Below are positions 1-4,868 of a stretch of 5,583 bases of DNA, one piece after another. The notes beneath the pieces are model-generated. The model was not told the origin of the DNA. It searched no databases and saw nothing but the letters and a program-made list of their open reading frames with translations. This DNA comes from Listeria marthii FSL S4-120 (GTDB lineage Bacteria > Bacillota > Bacilli > Lactobacillales > Listeriaceae). The position numbers were made by a program, and so were the translations under genes. Location: positions 1,200,065-1,205,647 of the forward strand of contig CM001047.1 in assembly GCA_000183865.1 (NCBI GenBank), in the 5' to 3' direction. Numbering within the stretch: position 1 is the first letter of the stretch; each line of letters begins with the position of its first letter.

Positions 1-1000
1 TACGGTACAGCACGTGGACGAAGAAGGAAACGAACTGGCACCAAGTGAAATATTATTAGGAAATATCGATGACGAGTATAACTCAAGCGCGAAAGAAATT
101 GCAGGTTATACATTAACGGAAACACCAGCAAATGCACAAGGTATATTTAGCGCGGAAGAACAAACAGTGACATATGTCTATTCAAAAGACCCAGTCCCAG
201 CTGCAAATATTACGGTGCAATACGTGGATGAAGAAGGAAGCGAACTGGCACCAAGCGAGATACTATTAGGGAATATTGGTGAAGAATATCATTCAAGCGC
301 CAAAGAAATTTCAGACTATACATTAACTAAAACGCCAGCAAATGCAGAAGGCGAATTTAGCGCAGAAGAACAAATGGTGACGTATGTTTATTCGAAAATC
401 CCTATTCCGGCCGCAGATATCACGGTCCAATACGTGGATGAAGCAGGCAATGAACTAGTAACGAGCGAAATTTTATCAGGAAATATTGGCGATGACTACA
501 CGGCAACAGCCAAAGAAATTGCAGGTTATGCACTCATTGAAACTCCAAGCAATGAAATGGGCAAATTCAGTGAAACCAGCCAAACAGTAACTTACGTGTA
601 TCGTACGCGTAAAAACGAAGCAATTTCTGCTAAAAGTGTTACGGTGCAATACATCGATGAACACCAAAATGAATTAGCAATGAGCGAGGTATTAAGTGGA
701 GGAATCGGCGAAACATATTCTACAGAACCCAAAGAAATCCAAGGCTATACGCTCATAAAAAAACCAGCTAACGCAACTGGGAAATTTATGCTAGAAGAAC
801 AAACAATCAACTATATTTATCAAGCTAAATTAGACGTAACATCGGATACTTCATCTGGAAATACGTTAAGAATTAAGAATAAGCTCCCTCTACCGCTAAC
901 AGGAGATTTACAGTCAAATTTGATTTGGGGATTAGGCTTACTTTTTGTACTATTTAGTAGCATATGGCTCTATAAAAACAAGCGAAAAAAGAAAAATTAA
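1..1000 (+). CDS. C-terminal part of an LPXTG-anchored MucBP-repeat surface protein (5' end outside window)
   Basis: The frame is open from the first complete codon at base 2 to the TAA at 998-1000, giving 332 visible residues. The GTG at 14 is an internal valine: the residues before it (TVQ) belong to the same repeat, so the true start lies upstream. Four MucBP-like repeats of about 70 residues fill most of the protein, each opening with TVQ(Y/H)(V/I)DE and closing with a (V/I)(T/N)Y(V/I)Y strand. They are followed by a Ser/Thr-rich linker, an LPLTG sorting motif, a hydrophobic segment (about residues 307-324) and a basic tail. This is the standard sortase A layout, so the protein should be covalently attached to peptidoglycan and exposed on the surface. 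MucBP domains are associated with mucin or host-glycan binding in lactobacilli and listeriae, but the ligand here is unknown. The missing N-terminus, often leucine-rich repeats in Listeria, would be needed to place it in a subfamily. It appears to end its own transcription unit. Confidence 0.93.
   Translation, partial: TVQHVDEEGNELAPSEILLGNIDDEYNSSAKEIAGYTLTETPANAQGIFSAEEQTVTYVYSKDPVPAANITVQYVDEEGSELAPSEILLGNIGEEYHSSAKEISDYTLTKTPANAEGEFSAEEQMVTYVYSKIPIPAADITVQYVDEAGNELVTSEILSGNIGDDYTATAKEIAGYALIETPSNEMGKFSETSQTVTYVYRTRKNEAISAKSVTVQYIDEHQNELAMSEVLSGGIGETYSTEPKEIQGYTLIKKPANATGKFMLEEQTINYIYQAKLDVTSDTSSGNTLRIKNKLPLPLTGDLQSNLIWGLGLLFVLFSSIWLYKNKRKKKN
2..820 (+). repeat. Four tandem MucBP-like repeats in the surface protein
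   Basis: Repeat units begin with the codons for TVQ at bases 2, 212, 422 and 641, so the spacing is 210, 210 and 219 bases (70, 70 and 73 residues). Each unit carries the conserved pattern TVQYVDE...NEL...SE(I/V)L.G.I, then KEI.(G/D)Y.L...P.N..G.F and a final TYVY strand. Units 1 and 2 differ at about 14 of 70 residues. Units 3 and 4 are more diverged. Units 1 to 3 are joined by short Pro/Ala linkers (DPVPAA, IPIPAA). The linker between units 3 and 4 is basic and three residues longer (RTRKNEAISAKS). The DNA copies differ at many synonymous sites, so these are old duplications held together by protein-level selection and not recent slippage copies. Confidence 0.9.
890..997 (+). other. LPXTG-type cell-wall sorting signal (LPLTG, membrane segment, basic tail)
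   Basis: Bases 890-904 encode LPLTG, preceded by another Leu-Pro to give LPLPLTG. A hydrophobic stretch from about base 920 to 973 contains the run GLGLLFVLFSS. The protein then ends KNKRKKKN. In the sortase A family, cleavage is between Thr and Gly and the Thr is linked to the peptidoglycan cross-bridge. All three required parts are visible and intact. Confidence 0.93.
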
Positions 1001-1016
1001 TACTAGTTATCACAGG

Positions 1017-1050
1017 AAAATCTTCTCGCACCGAGGAGATTTTTTGTTTT
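1017..1050 (+). terminator. Intrinsic terminator of the surface-protein gene
   Basis: A 12-bp stem pairs bases 1017-1028 with 1032-1043 around a 3-base CAC loop, with a single T-G wobble. The GC-rich core is CTCG/CGAG and the stem runs into a T-rich tract (1040-1050, interrupted by one G). It begins 16 bases after the stop codon and separates the surface-protein gene from the next promoter. Confidence 0.88.
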
Positions 1051-1052
1051 AC

Positions 1053-1083
1053 GCTTGAACATCCAAAAACAGGGGTATTATAC
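1053..1083 (+). promoter_or_regulatory. Candidate promoter of the DUF1254 gene, sigma-B-like with an overlapping sigma-A possibility
   Basis: GGGTAT at 1073-1078 is a perfect match to the sigma-B -10 element of Bacillus/Listeria. GCTTGA at 1053-1058 matches four of six bases of GTTTAA with a 14-base spacer, which is inside the usual range. The same bases can also be read as sigma-A: TTGAAC at 1055-1060 with TATTAT at 1076-1081 (15-base spacer) or TATACA at 1079-1084 (18-base spacer). It lies directly after the previous terminator and would give a leader of about 35 bases. The sigma-B reading is the better fit at -10, but the -35 is imperfect. Confidence 0.45.
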
Positions 1084-1107
1084 AAGTGTTCTAAAAAAAG
1101 CTAATTG

Positions 1108-1114
1108 AAGGAGG
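1108..1114 (+). promoter_or_regulatory. Ribosome binding site fixing the DUF1254 start at 1123
   Basis: AAGGAGG is a full anti-16S match, 8 bases before the ATG at 1123. It rules out the longer reading from the TTG at 1105, because this site would then lie inside the coding region. Confidence 0.9.
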
Positions 1115-1122
1115 ATTTTTAC

Positions 1123-2481
1123 ATGAAAAAAATGCTACCTGAGAGTAAAGTAGAGGCAATCAGAAAAGAGGGATTTTTAAATCGGGCTGTTGAGGCTTAC
1201 CGGTTTTTCTATCCAACTGTATCCAACGTATCAAATTTTAAGGCTTTACAAGGATTAGGAATTACTGAGAACCACGATTTTATTATTCAACTTACGACTC
1301 CTGATTTAAATGTACTGACGCAAAATTCGGATACCCCGTATTGCCTTGGAACAGGAAACACTGAGAATGGTCCAGTTGTCATCGAATTACCACCGGGCGC
1401 AATCGTTGGCGTGGCGGATGATATTAATTTTAAATTTATTACGAACATGGGATTAACAGGTGACGAACAAGGTAAAGGGGCTAAATATTTATACTTACCA
1501 CCTAATTATGAAGGTGATATTCCGGAAGGCTACATAATTCGAAAACCTTCTAGCTATCGTTTCCTTATTTGTTTGCGGGCGATGGTTCACCAAGCAAGTG
1601 ACTATGAAAAAGCATTTGCGCTTCTTAAAGAAGTTAAATTTTATCCATTAAAAGAAAAAGATAACAATCCAGTAAGTACATTCCATGATTTTTCGCATCG
1701 TAAAGCAATTTCAACTCCATATTATGTTGAAGGGAAATTCGAGTACTGGGAAGTAATTAAATGGGCGCTCGATAATGATAAAACCGATCCAGAATACTAC
1801 CAAATGTATGGATTGCTAAAAGCGATTGGTTTAACGCCAAATAACGAATTTAATCCAGATCCAGATAAAAAAGCATTACTGATTGAAGCTGCCGAAAAAG
1901 CGGATGATATGATGTTCGTGAATTCCTTTAATACAGATGATCCGGCTGCAATTACTTGGCCAGGAAAGAAATGGGAATGGGCTGTATACGGTGAAAATAA
2001 CGATTTCTACGAAAAAACTTATTTAAATCTTCCTGTAAGAGAGCGTTGGTTCTATCAAGCGACACTCGAAACACATATGATGTTTATGCATAAAGTCGGA
2101 TTTGGCTCCGTTTATATGCTTGGAGTGAAGGATAAGGAAGGGAATTATTTGGATGGTGGCAAAAAGTATACATTAAAAGTACCAACGCCAGTACCATCCA
2201 GCATTTTCTGGTCAGTAACAGTTTATGACATGGACACGCGTTCAGAAATTGTTACCGAGCAATTTATGCCTGCGCTGAATTCCATTAAAGATACATTCGA
2301 AGTAGATGATGACGGAAATACAACTCTCTACTTTGGACCAAATCCACCGGAAGATGAGTCGCTACCATGGATTCAAACAGTTCCTGATGCCAATTGGTTC
2401 ACCTATTTCCGCATTTACGGACCAACTGAACCAGCCTTTGATAATAGCTGGCAACTATATGATTTTGAAGAAGTAAAATAA
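1123..2481 (+). CDS. DUF1254/DUF1214 domain-containing protein
   Basis: This 452-residue protein has the two-domain DUF1254 plus DUF1214 layout. Residues about 50-180 hold the DUF1254-like part, including the conserved TQNSDTPY segment (66-73). Residues about 330-445 hold the DUF1214-like part, with FWSVTVYD (362-369), YFGPNPP (403-409) and the closing NWFTYFRIYGPTEPAFDNSW (424-443). The family is widespread, and members are often annotated as cell-envelope or hypothetical proteins; I know of no firmly established reaction. Many Gram-negative members are exported, but this one starts MKKMLPESKV with no hydrophobic signal segment, so it is probably cytoplasmic. The ATG at 1123 is chosen for its AAGGAGG site. 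The gene is monocistronic: it has its own promoter, possibly sigma-B-dependent, and a strong terminator. The domain assignment is confident; a general-stress role is only inferred from the promoter. Confidence 0.9.
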   Translation: MKKMLPESKVEAIRKEGFLNRAVEAYRFFYPTVSNVSNFKALQGLGITENHDFIIQLTTPDLNVLTQNSDTPYCLGTGNTENGPVVIELPPGAIVGVADDINFKFITNMGLTGDEQGKGAKYLYLPPNYEGDIPEGYIIRKPSSYRFLICLRAMVHQASDYEKAFALLKEVKFYPLKEKDNNPVSTFHDFSHRKAISTPYYVEGKFEYWEVIKWALDNDKTDPEYYQMYGLLKAIGLTPNNEFNPDPDKKALLIEAAEKADDMMFVNSFNTDDPAAITWPGKKWEWAVYGENNDFYEKTYLNLPVRERWFYQATLETHMMFMHKVGFGSVYMLGVKDKEGNYLDGGKKYTLKVPTPVPSSIFWSVTVYDMDTRSEIVTEQFMPALNSIKDTFEVDDDGNTTLYFGPNPPEDESLPWIQTVPDANWFTYFRIYGPTEPAFDNSWQLYDFEEVK

Positions 2482-2483
2482 AC

Positions 2484-2522
2484 AAAAGAGGCGCAACCAT
2501 TCGCAGGTTGCGCCTCTTTTTT
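2484..2522. terminator. Bidirectional terminator between the convergent DUF1254 and YdeI-like genes
   Basis: A perfect 15-bp inverted repeat pairs 2484-2498 with 2506-2520 around a 7-base loop. The core GAGGCGCAACC is GC-rich, and it is flanked by A-run and T-run on opposite sides (T2517-2522 on the plus strand, TTTTGTTTATTTT on the minus strand). It lies in the 47 bases between two convergent stop codons and should stop transcription from both sides. Confidence 0.93.
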
Positions 2523-2528
2523 GTTAGG

Positions 2529-3122
2529 TTAATCATTCAGTCCTAATCCATCTAAAATAGTTGCTTCATATTTTTCAATTCGCGAAACACGTGTTTTCGA
2601 TTGTTTAGGGGCCGCAAAATAAAGCAAGTAAGCTTTTTGACGACCAGGAGTTAATGCTTCAAAAGCTGTTTTTAAAGCAGGTAGCTCTTCAAATTTCACA
2701 AGTAATTCTTCTGGAATAGGTGTTTCAGCTCTTGGTTTAAGTTCTACTTCAAGACCCGCTTTTTCCACATCAATGGCATTTTGAATATAAGCTTTTAAAA
2801 ACTCTTTTTGATCAAGGATTTCTTGTAAATTAGTGAAACGAATTTGTCTGGCAGCTTGTACATTTTCCGTTTGCTGTACTAAAATGTTTTCCGGATCACG
2901 GAGAAGTGCGCCTTTCATAAAGAGTAAAGCGCAATAATCTTTAAAACCATGAATTAAGAATACATTGCCGCCATTGAGAGCGTAACAAGGTTTTCCCCAT
3001 TTGAATTCTTCTTCTAGTTCAAACTTGATTGCTATTTCTCTTAATGCTTTGAATTCAGCTTGCCAAGTGGATGGTTTATTTAGAAACGCATCGACTTTAG
3101 GATTTAATTCGGTTTTTGCCAT
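2529..3122 (-). CDS. YdeI/OmpD-associated (OmdA) family protein with an N-terminal DUF1801-type domain
   Basis: This is a 197-residue protein. The N-terminal part (about residues 18-115) is DUF1801/YdhG-like, with the FKWGKPCYAL segment (40-49) and the following IHGFKDYCALLFMKGALL region (57-74). The C-terminal part (about 135-195) is the OmdA-type segment, with IPEEL (136-140), the TPGRQKAYLLYFAAPKQSKTR block (158-178) and RIEK (181-184). The length and order agree with Bacillus subtilis YdeI as I recall it. Relatives are annotated as YdeI/OmpD-associated or as bacteriocin-protection proteins, and the DUF1801 fold is shared with frataxin-like iron chaperones; the biochemical role in Firmicutes is not established. 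No signal peptide or membrane segment is seen, so it should be cytoplasmic. The ATG at 3122 is preferred to the in-frame ATG at 3152 because only 3122 has a correctly spaced ribosome binding site. The gene has its own promoter and shares a terminator with the convergent DUF1254 gene. Confidence 0.88.
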   Translation of the reverse strand: MAKTELNPKVDAFLNKPSTWQAEFKALREIAIKFELEEEFKWGKPCYALNGGNVFLIHGFKDYCALLFMKGALLRDPENILVQQTENVQAARQIRFTNLQEILDQKEFLKAYIQNAIDVEKAGLEVELKPRAETPIPEELLVKFEELPALKTAFEALTPGRQKAYLLYFAAPKQSKTRVSRIEKYEATILDGLGLND

Positions 3123-3129
3123 AAAGAAT

Positions 3130-3136
3130 TCCTCTT
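3130..3136 (-). promoter_or_regulatory. Ribosome binding site fixing the YdeI-like start at 3122
   Basis: On the minus strand AAGAGGA lies 7 bases before the ATG at 3122. The upstream in-frame ATG at 3152 is preceded only by an A/T-rich stretch without a ribosome binding site, so the longer reading (extra MKKCRKEEFF) is unlikely. Confidence 0.8.
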
Positions 3137-3178
3137 TTCTACACTTTTTCATTTAAAAATAATTCTTTGATACGTGTT

Positions 3179-3207
3179 ATTTTAACTTAATATGAAAGGC
3201 CTTGCAA
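3179..3207 (-). promoter_or_regulatory. Sigma-A promoter of the YdeI-like gene
   Basis: Read on the minus strand, TTGCAA (3202-3207, four of six to TTGACA) is followed after exactly 17 bases by TAAAAT (3179-3184, five of six to TATAAT). The predicted transcript would start near 3172, leaving a leader of about 50 bases. It lies downstream of the terminator of the VOC gene, which supports independent transcription of the two same-strand genes. Confidence 0.6.
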
Positions 3208-3242
3208 ATTTGGTTTGTCTACTAAAAATGGACTTAAAGAAA

Positions 3243-3268
3243 GAACCTGGGAAATATCTCCCAGATTC
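3243..3268 (-). terminator. Terminator of the VOC-protein gene
   Basis: CTGGGA (3247-3252) pairs perfectly with TCCCAG (3259-3264) around a 6-base loop. The stem can extend by three more pairs past one C-A mismatch. On the minus strand it is followed by a moderately T-rich tail (GGTTCTTTCTTT). It starts about 10 bases after the VOC stop codon. The interrupted T-tract suggests it may be leaky, allowing some read-through into the YdeI-like gene. Confidence 0.72.
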
Positions 3269-3276
3269 ATTTGTTT

Positions 3277-3684
3277 TCATGATAAATTGAGCTGCCAATC
3301 TATACCAAACTTATCTTTAACCTCTCCAAATTTTTCCGACCAGAATGTTTTGGCAAGTGGCATAACTACAGTACCACCTTCTGCAAGCTGATGAAATTGT
3401 TTCGTTAATTTTATTTCGTCAGATGTATCAATAACTAGCGTAATATTGTCGCCAAATGTAAGTGGCCTAGACTTAGGTACGTCGGAAAACATGACTTTTA
3501 CGCCGTCTATTACTAAGCTAGCGTTCAGAACTAAATTTTTTAGCGAATCTTCTATAGGTTGCTCCGCTGTCTCGATTTCCCTATATGTCAGCAAATCTGT
3601 ACACTTTGTTCCAAAAATTTCTTCATAAAACGCGATAGCATCTCTGGATTGTGTTCTAAAATTCAAGTAAACATTTAACGTCAT
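3277..3684 (-). CDS. VOC superfamily (PhnB/YjdN-like, glyoxalase-fold) protein
   Basis: This is a 135-residue, single-domain protein. It opens MTLNVYLNF and has the AIAFYEEIFGTK segment (16-27), the LVLNASLVIDG strand region (51-61), a FSDVP turn (66-70) and a closing FGEVKDKFGIDWQLN block (119-133). These are the landmarks of PhnB-like members of the vicinal oxygen chelate superfamily (PF06983 type). The substrate is unknown. Typical PhnB-like proteins have a histidine where this one has Asn54 (in LNASL), and the only histidine in the whole protein is His98, so the usual metal site may be absent and a non-enzymatic or binding role is possible. The ATG at 3684 has GAGGAGG 7 bases upstream (3692-3698). 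The gene is divergent from the histidine phosphatase gene, sharing a 167-base intergenic region, and has an extended -10 promoter and its own terminator. Confidence 0.88.
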   Translation of the reverse strand: MTLNVYLNFRTQSRDAIAFYEEIFGTKCTDLLTYREIETAEQPIEDSLKNLVLNASLVIDGVKVMFSDVPKSRPLTFGDNITLVIDTSDEIKLTKQFHQLAEGGTVVMPLAKTFWSEKFGEVKDKFGIDWQLNLS

Positions 3685-3738
3685 TTGAATTCCTCCTCGA
3701 TTTTTATTCGCTATAGTTTTATTGATTTAAGTGTATTT

Positions 3739-3747
3739 ATTATAGCA
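3739..3747 (-). promoter_or_regulatory. Extended -10 promoter of the VOC-protein gene
   Basis: Read on the minus strand, TGCTATAAT combines a perfect TATAAT (3739-3744) with the TGn extension (3745-3747). There is no good -35 at 16-18 bases upstream, where the sequence is pyrimidine-rich, but an extended -10 can compensate. The transcript would start near 3732 and the leader would be about 48 bases. Confidence 0.68.
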
Positions 3748-3786
3748 GATACGAGAAAAAAGAGGAAAAGTTAAGCCGATAAACGC

Positions 3787-3817
3787 TTGACTTGGAGCTA
3801 CTCCAAGGTGATAGACT
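3787..3817 (+). promoter_or_regulatory. MerR-type promoter and operator ahead of the histidine phosphatase gene
   Basis: TTGACT (3787-3792, five of six) and TAGACT (3812-3817, four of six, preceded by a TGn extension at 3809-3811) are separated by 19 bases. This is the over-long spacer characteristic of promoters activated by MerR-family regulators. Inside it lies a perfect dyad, CTTGGAG-CTA-CTCCAAG (3791-3807), with 7-bp arms, positioned as MerR operators are. The transcript would start near 3824, about 28 bases before the phosphatase ATG. No merR-like gene is present in the window, so the regulator must be encoded elsewhere. MerR proteins of this kind respond to metals, electrophiles or drugs; the signal here is unknown. 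Confidence 0.8.
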
Positions 3818-3851
3818 ACTAATAAGATATTAGATACAGGGGGAGAATGAC

Positions 3852-4451
3852 ATGAAAAAAACGCTATATTTAATGCGCCACGGCCAAACATTATTTAATC
3901 AACGTAAAAAAATTCAAGGTTTTTGTGACGCACCACTAACGGAACTTGGTATTAAACAAGCCAAAATCGCTGGAAGTTACTTTCAAGAAAATAATATTGA
4001 ATTCGACCAAGCCTATAGTTCCACTTCAGAGCGCGCATGCGACACGTTAGAGCTTGTTACAGATAAAAGCTACACTAGATTGAAAGGCTTAAAAGAATGG
4101 AATTTCGGCACGTTTGAAGGGGAGAGCGAAGATTTAAATCCGCCACTTCCATATGGTGATTTTTTCGCGACATTTGGCGGGGAACGAGAAATGGATTTTA
4201 GAGATCGCTTACTGGAAACAATGGAGGGCATCATGAGCCAAGATAGGCATGATACGGTTCTCGCTGTATCCCACGGAGCCGCTTGCGCCCAATTTGCCCG
4301 CTATTGGGAGAAAACGAGTAAGATTGGCATAGTAACTGGACTGAAAAACTGCTGTATCTTGAAGTTTGAATATGAGAATGGAGAGTTTACTTTGGTTAAT
4401 TTTATTAATCATGATTTTGAAAGTGGGGCGCATATTGAAAGCGCAAAATAA
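3852..4451 (+). CDS. Histidine phosphatase family protein (phosphoglycerate mutase-like)
   Basis: This 199-residue protein belongs to the histidine phosphatase superfamily, branch 1. All core residues are visible: the RHG motif (Arg9, catalytic His10, Gly11) near the N-terminus, Arg61 in STSERA, the acidic Glu82 in LKEWNFGTFEG, and the second catalytic His141 in SHG (140-142). Enzymes of this type form a phosphohistidine at the first His. Short single-domain members without a mutase insertion are usually phosphatases and not glycolytic mutases, so a small-molecule phosphatase role is more likely; the substrate cannot be read from the sequence. It is cytoplasmic, with no signal peptide. The ATG at 3852 follows AGGGGGAG (3838-3845) by 6 bases, a less perfect site than its neighbours have. 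The upstream MerR-type promoter implies induction by a stress or ligand signal. A strong terminator follows at once, so it is monocistronic. Confidence 0.92.
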   Translation: MKKTLYLMRHGQTLFNQRKKIQGFCDAPLTELGIKQAKIAGSYFQENNIEFDQAYSSTSERACDTLELVTDKSYTRLKGLKEWNFGTFEGESEDLNPPLPYGDFFATFGGEREMDFRDRLLETMEGIMSQDRHDTVLAVSHGAACAQFARYWEKTSKIGIVTGLKNCCILKFEYENGEFTLVNFINHDFESGAHIESAK

Positions 4452-4480
4452 AAAAAGCACTCGTAAATGAGTGCTTTTTT
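4451..4480. terminator. Bidirectional terminator between the phosphatase and the 11-mer repeat protein gene
   Basis: A perfect 12-bp inverted repeat (4451-4462 with 4469-4480) has the core GCACTC/GAGTGC and a 6-base loop. It is flanked by A6 on one side and T6 on the other. It overlaps the last base of the phosphatase stop codon and ends 4 bases before the convergent gene's stop codon, so it serves both strands. Confidence 0.93.
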
Positions 4481-4484
4481 CACG

Positions 4485-4745
4485 TCATTGAAACAAATTC
4501 TTTATTTTATCCAAAAATCCACCAGTTAATTCATTCGCGGTATCTTGCAAGTTTTCCGTAAGGCCGCTTGTTTTATCTTGTAGATTTTCTGTTAAGTTCG
4601 TCGCTTCATTCTGTAAATTTTCTGTGATATTGCTCGCTTGTTCGCCAAGCTCAGATGCTTTGTTTGTTGCCTCTTCTGTCAGTGTTCCTAGGTTTTCCAG
4701 GGGCAGGGACTCGGTAACTTTATTCTTCAAATCATCTAAATTCAT
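4485..4745 (-). CDS. Small hydrophilic protein with 11-residue LEA-like repeats
   Basis: This 86-residue protein has a clear 11-residue periodicity from about residue 28 to 74, with units starting at 28, 39, 50, 61 and 72. The core of three successive units is (I/L)TENLQ(N/D), followed by an Ala/Thr position. Leu33, Leu44, Leu55 and Leu66 fall exactly 11 residues apart. The protein has no Cys, Trp, Tyr, His or Arg and is rich in Asn, Thr, Glu, Leu and Lys. An 11-mer fits three helical turns, as in group 3 LEA proteins, synucleins and apolipoproteins, and suggests an amphipathic helix that may be disordered until dried or bound to a surface. The short ends (LDDLKNKV and FLDKIKNLF) look like amphipathic caps. 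The ATG at 4745 has AAGGAGG 5 bases upstream (4751-4757), a strong translation signal that supports a real, well-expressed gene. Protection of membranes or proteins under stress is an inference; no function is established. Confidence 0.85.
   Translation of the reverse strand: MNLDDLKNKVTESLPLENLGTLTEEATNKASELGEQASNITENLQNEATNLTENLQDKTSGLTENLQDTANELTGGFLDKIKNLFQ
4524..4664 (-). repeat. 33-base coding repeats of the LEA-like protein
   Basis: This segment encodes residues 28-74 of the small hydrophilic protein as four complete 33-base units plus a fragment. The three central units encode the TENLQ core. Codons for the same residues vary between units (for example TTA/CTA/TTG for Leu), so selection acts on the peptide. 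Confidence 0.82.
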
Positions 4746-4777
4746 TGTTTCCTCCTTATTTTGGGGGCTTAGAGTTT

Positions 4778-4806
4778 ATTCTAAAGGAAGATGCGGCGAA
4801 CTACAA
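4778..4806 (-). promoter_or_regulatory. Candidate promoter of the LEA-like gene
   Basis: Read on the minus strand, TAGAAT (4778-4783, five of six to TATAAT) has TTGTAG (4801-4806, three of six to TTGACA) exactly 17 bases upstream. The -35 is weak. No GGGTAT-type sigma-B element is seen in this gap. The -10 lies inside an imperfect dyad, TTAGA...TCTAA (4769-4784). Confidence 0.45.
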
Positions 4807-4836
4807 ACAATTAGTACCGTCATTTGTGAAAAAATA

Positions 4837-4845
4837 TGGTATGAT
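4837..4845 (+). promoter_or_regulatory. Candidate extended -10 promoter of the dbpA-like gene
   Basis: TGGTATGAT carries a TGn extension (4837-4839) and TATGAT (4840-4845, five of six). The bases 17 upstream (CCGTCA, 4817-4822) match the -35 consensus only at three positions. If this is used, transcription starts near 4852 and the leader is only about 17 bases long, beginning within or after the upstream AGGAGG. Confidence 0.45.
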
Positions 4846-4848
4846 GAT

Positions 4849-4863
4849 AGGAGGAAATGAGGA
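4849..4863 (+). promoter_or_regulatory. Two competing ribosome binding sites before the helicase start
   Basis: AGGAGG at 4849-4854 is the stronger match but lies 14 bases from the ATG at 4869, and only 2 bases from an in-frame ATG at 4857. GAGGA at 4859-4863 is weaker but ideally placed, 5 bases before 4869. The second is the more likely site for the chosen start; the first may be outside the transcript. Confidence 0.55.
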
Positions 4864-4868
4864 CTGAC

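Noticed and set aside
476..667. Minus-strand open frame inside the surface-protein repeats
   Set aside because: It is antisense to a well-supported repeat-coding region and shows no family resemblance of its own.
2..820. Repeat array considered as a CRISPR or non-coding repeat
   Set aside because: The period is 210-219 bases, the frame is fully open and conservation follows the protein, as expected for tandem domains.
14..1000. Start of the surface-protein gene at the GTG at base 14
   Set aside because: The codons before it continue the repeat (TVQ before HVDEEG) as in the other three units, so this GTG is an internal Val and the gene begins upstream of the window.
1105..1122. TTG start for the DUF1254 gene, adding six residues
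   Set aside because: The AAGGAGG site lies inside this extension and is ideally spaced for the ATG at 1123.
3123..3152. Upstream ATG at 3152 for the YdeI-like gene
   Set aside because: There is no ribosome binding site before it, while AAGAGGA is correctly placed for the ATG at 3122, and the extra residues (MKKCRKEEFF) look like translated leader.
4209..4460. Minus-strand open frame antisense to the histidine phosphatase
   Set aside because: It overlaps the conserved catalytic coding region and contains the terminator stem in its start region, so it is a shadow frame.
4841..4867. Eight-codon leader frame (MMIGGNED) ending just before the helicase ATG
   Set aside because: It has no ribosome binding site of its own and the predicted transcription start falls inside it, so a regulatory leader peptide is not supported.
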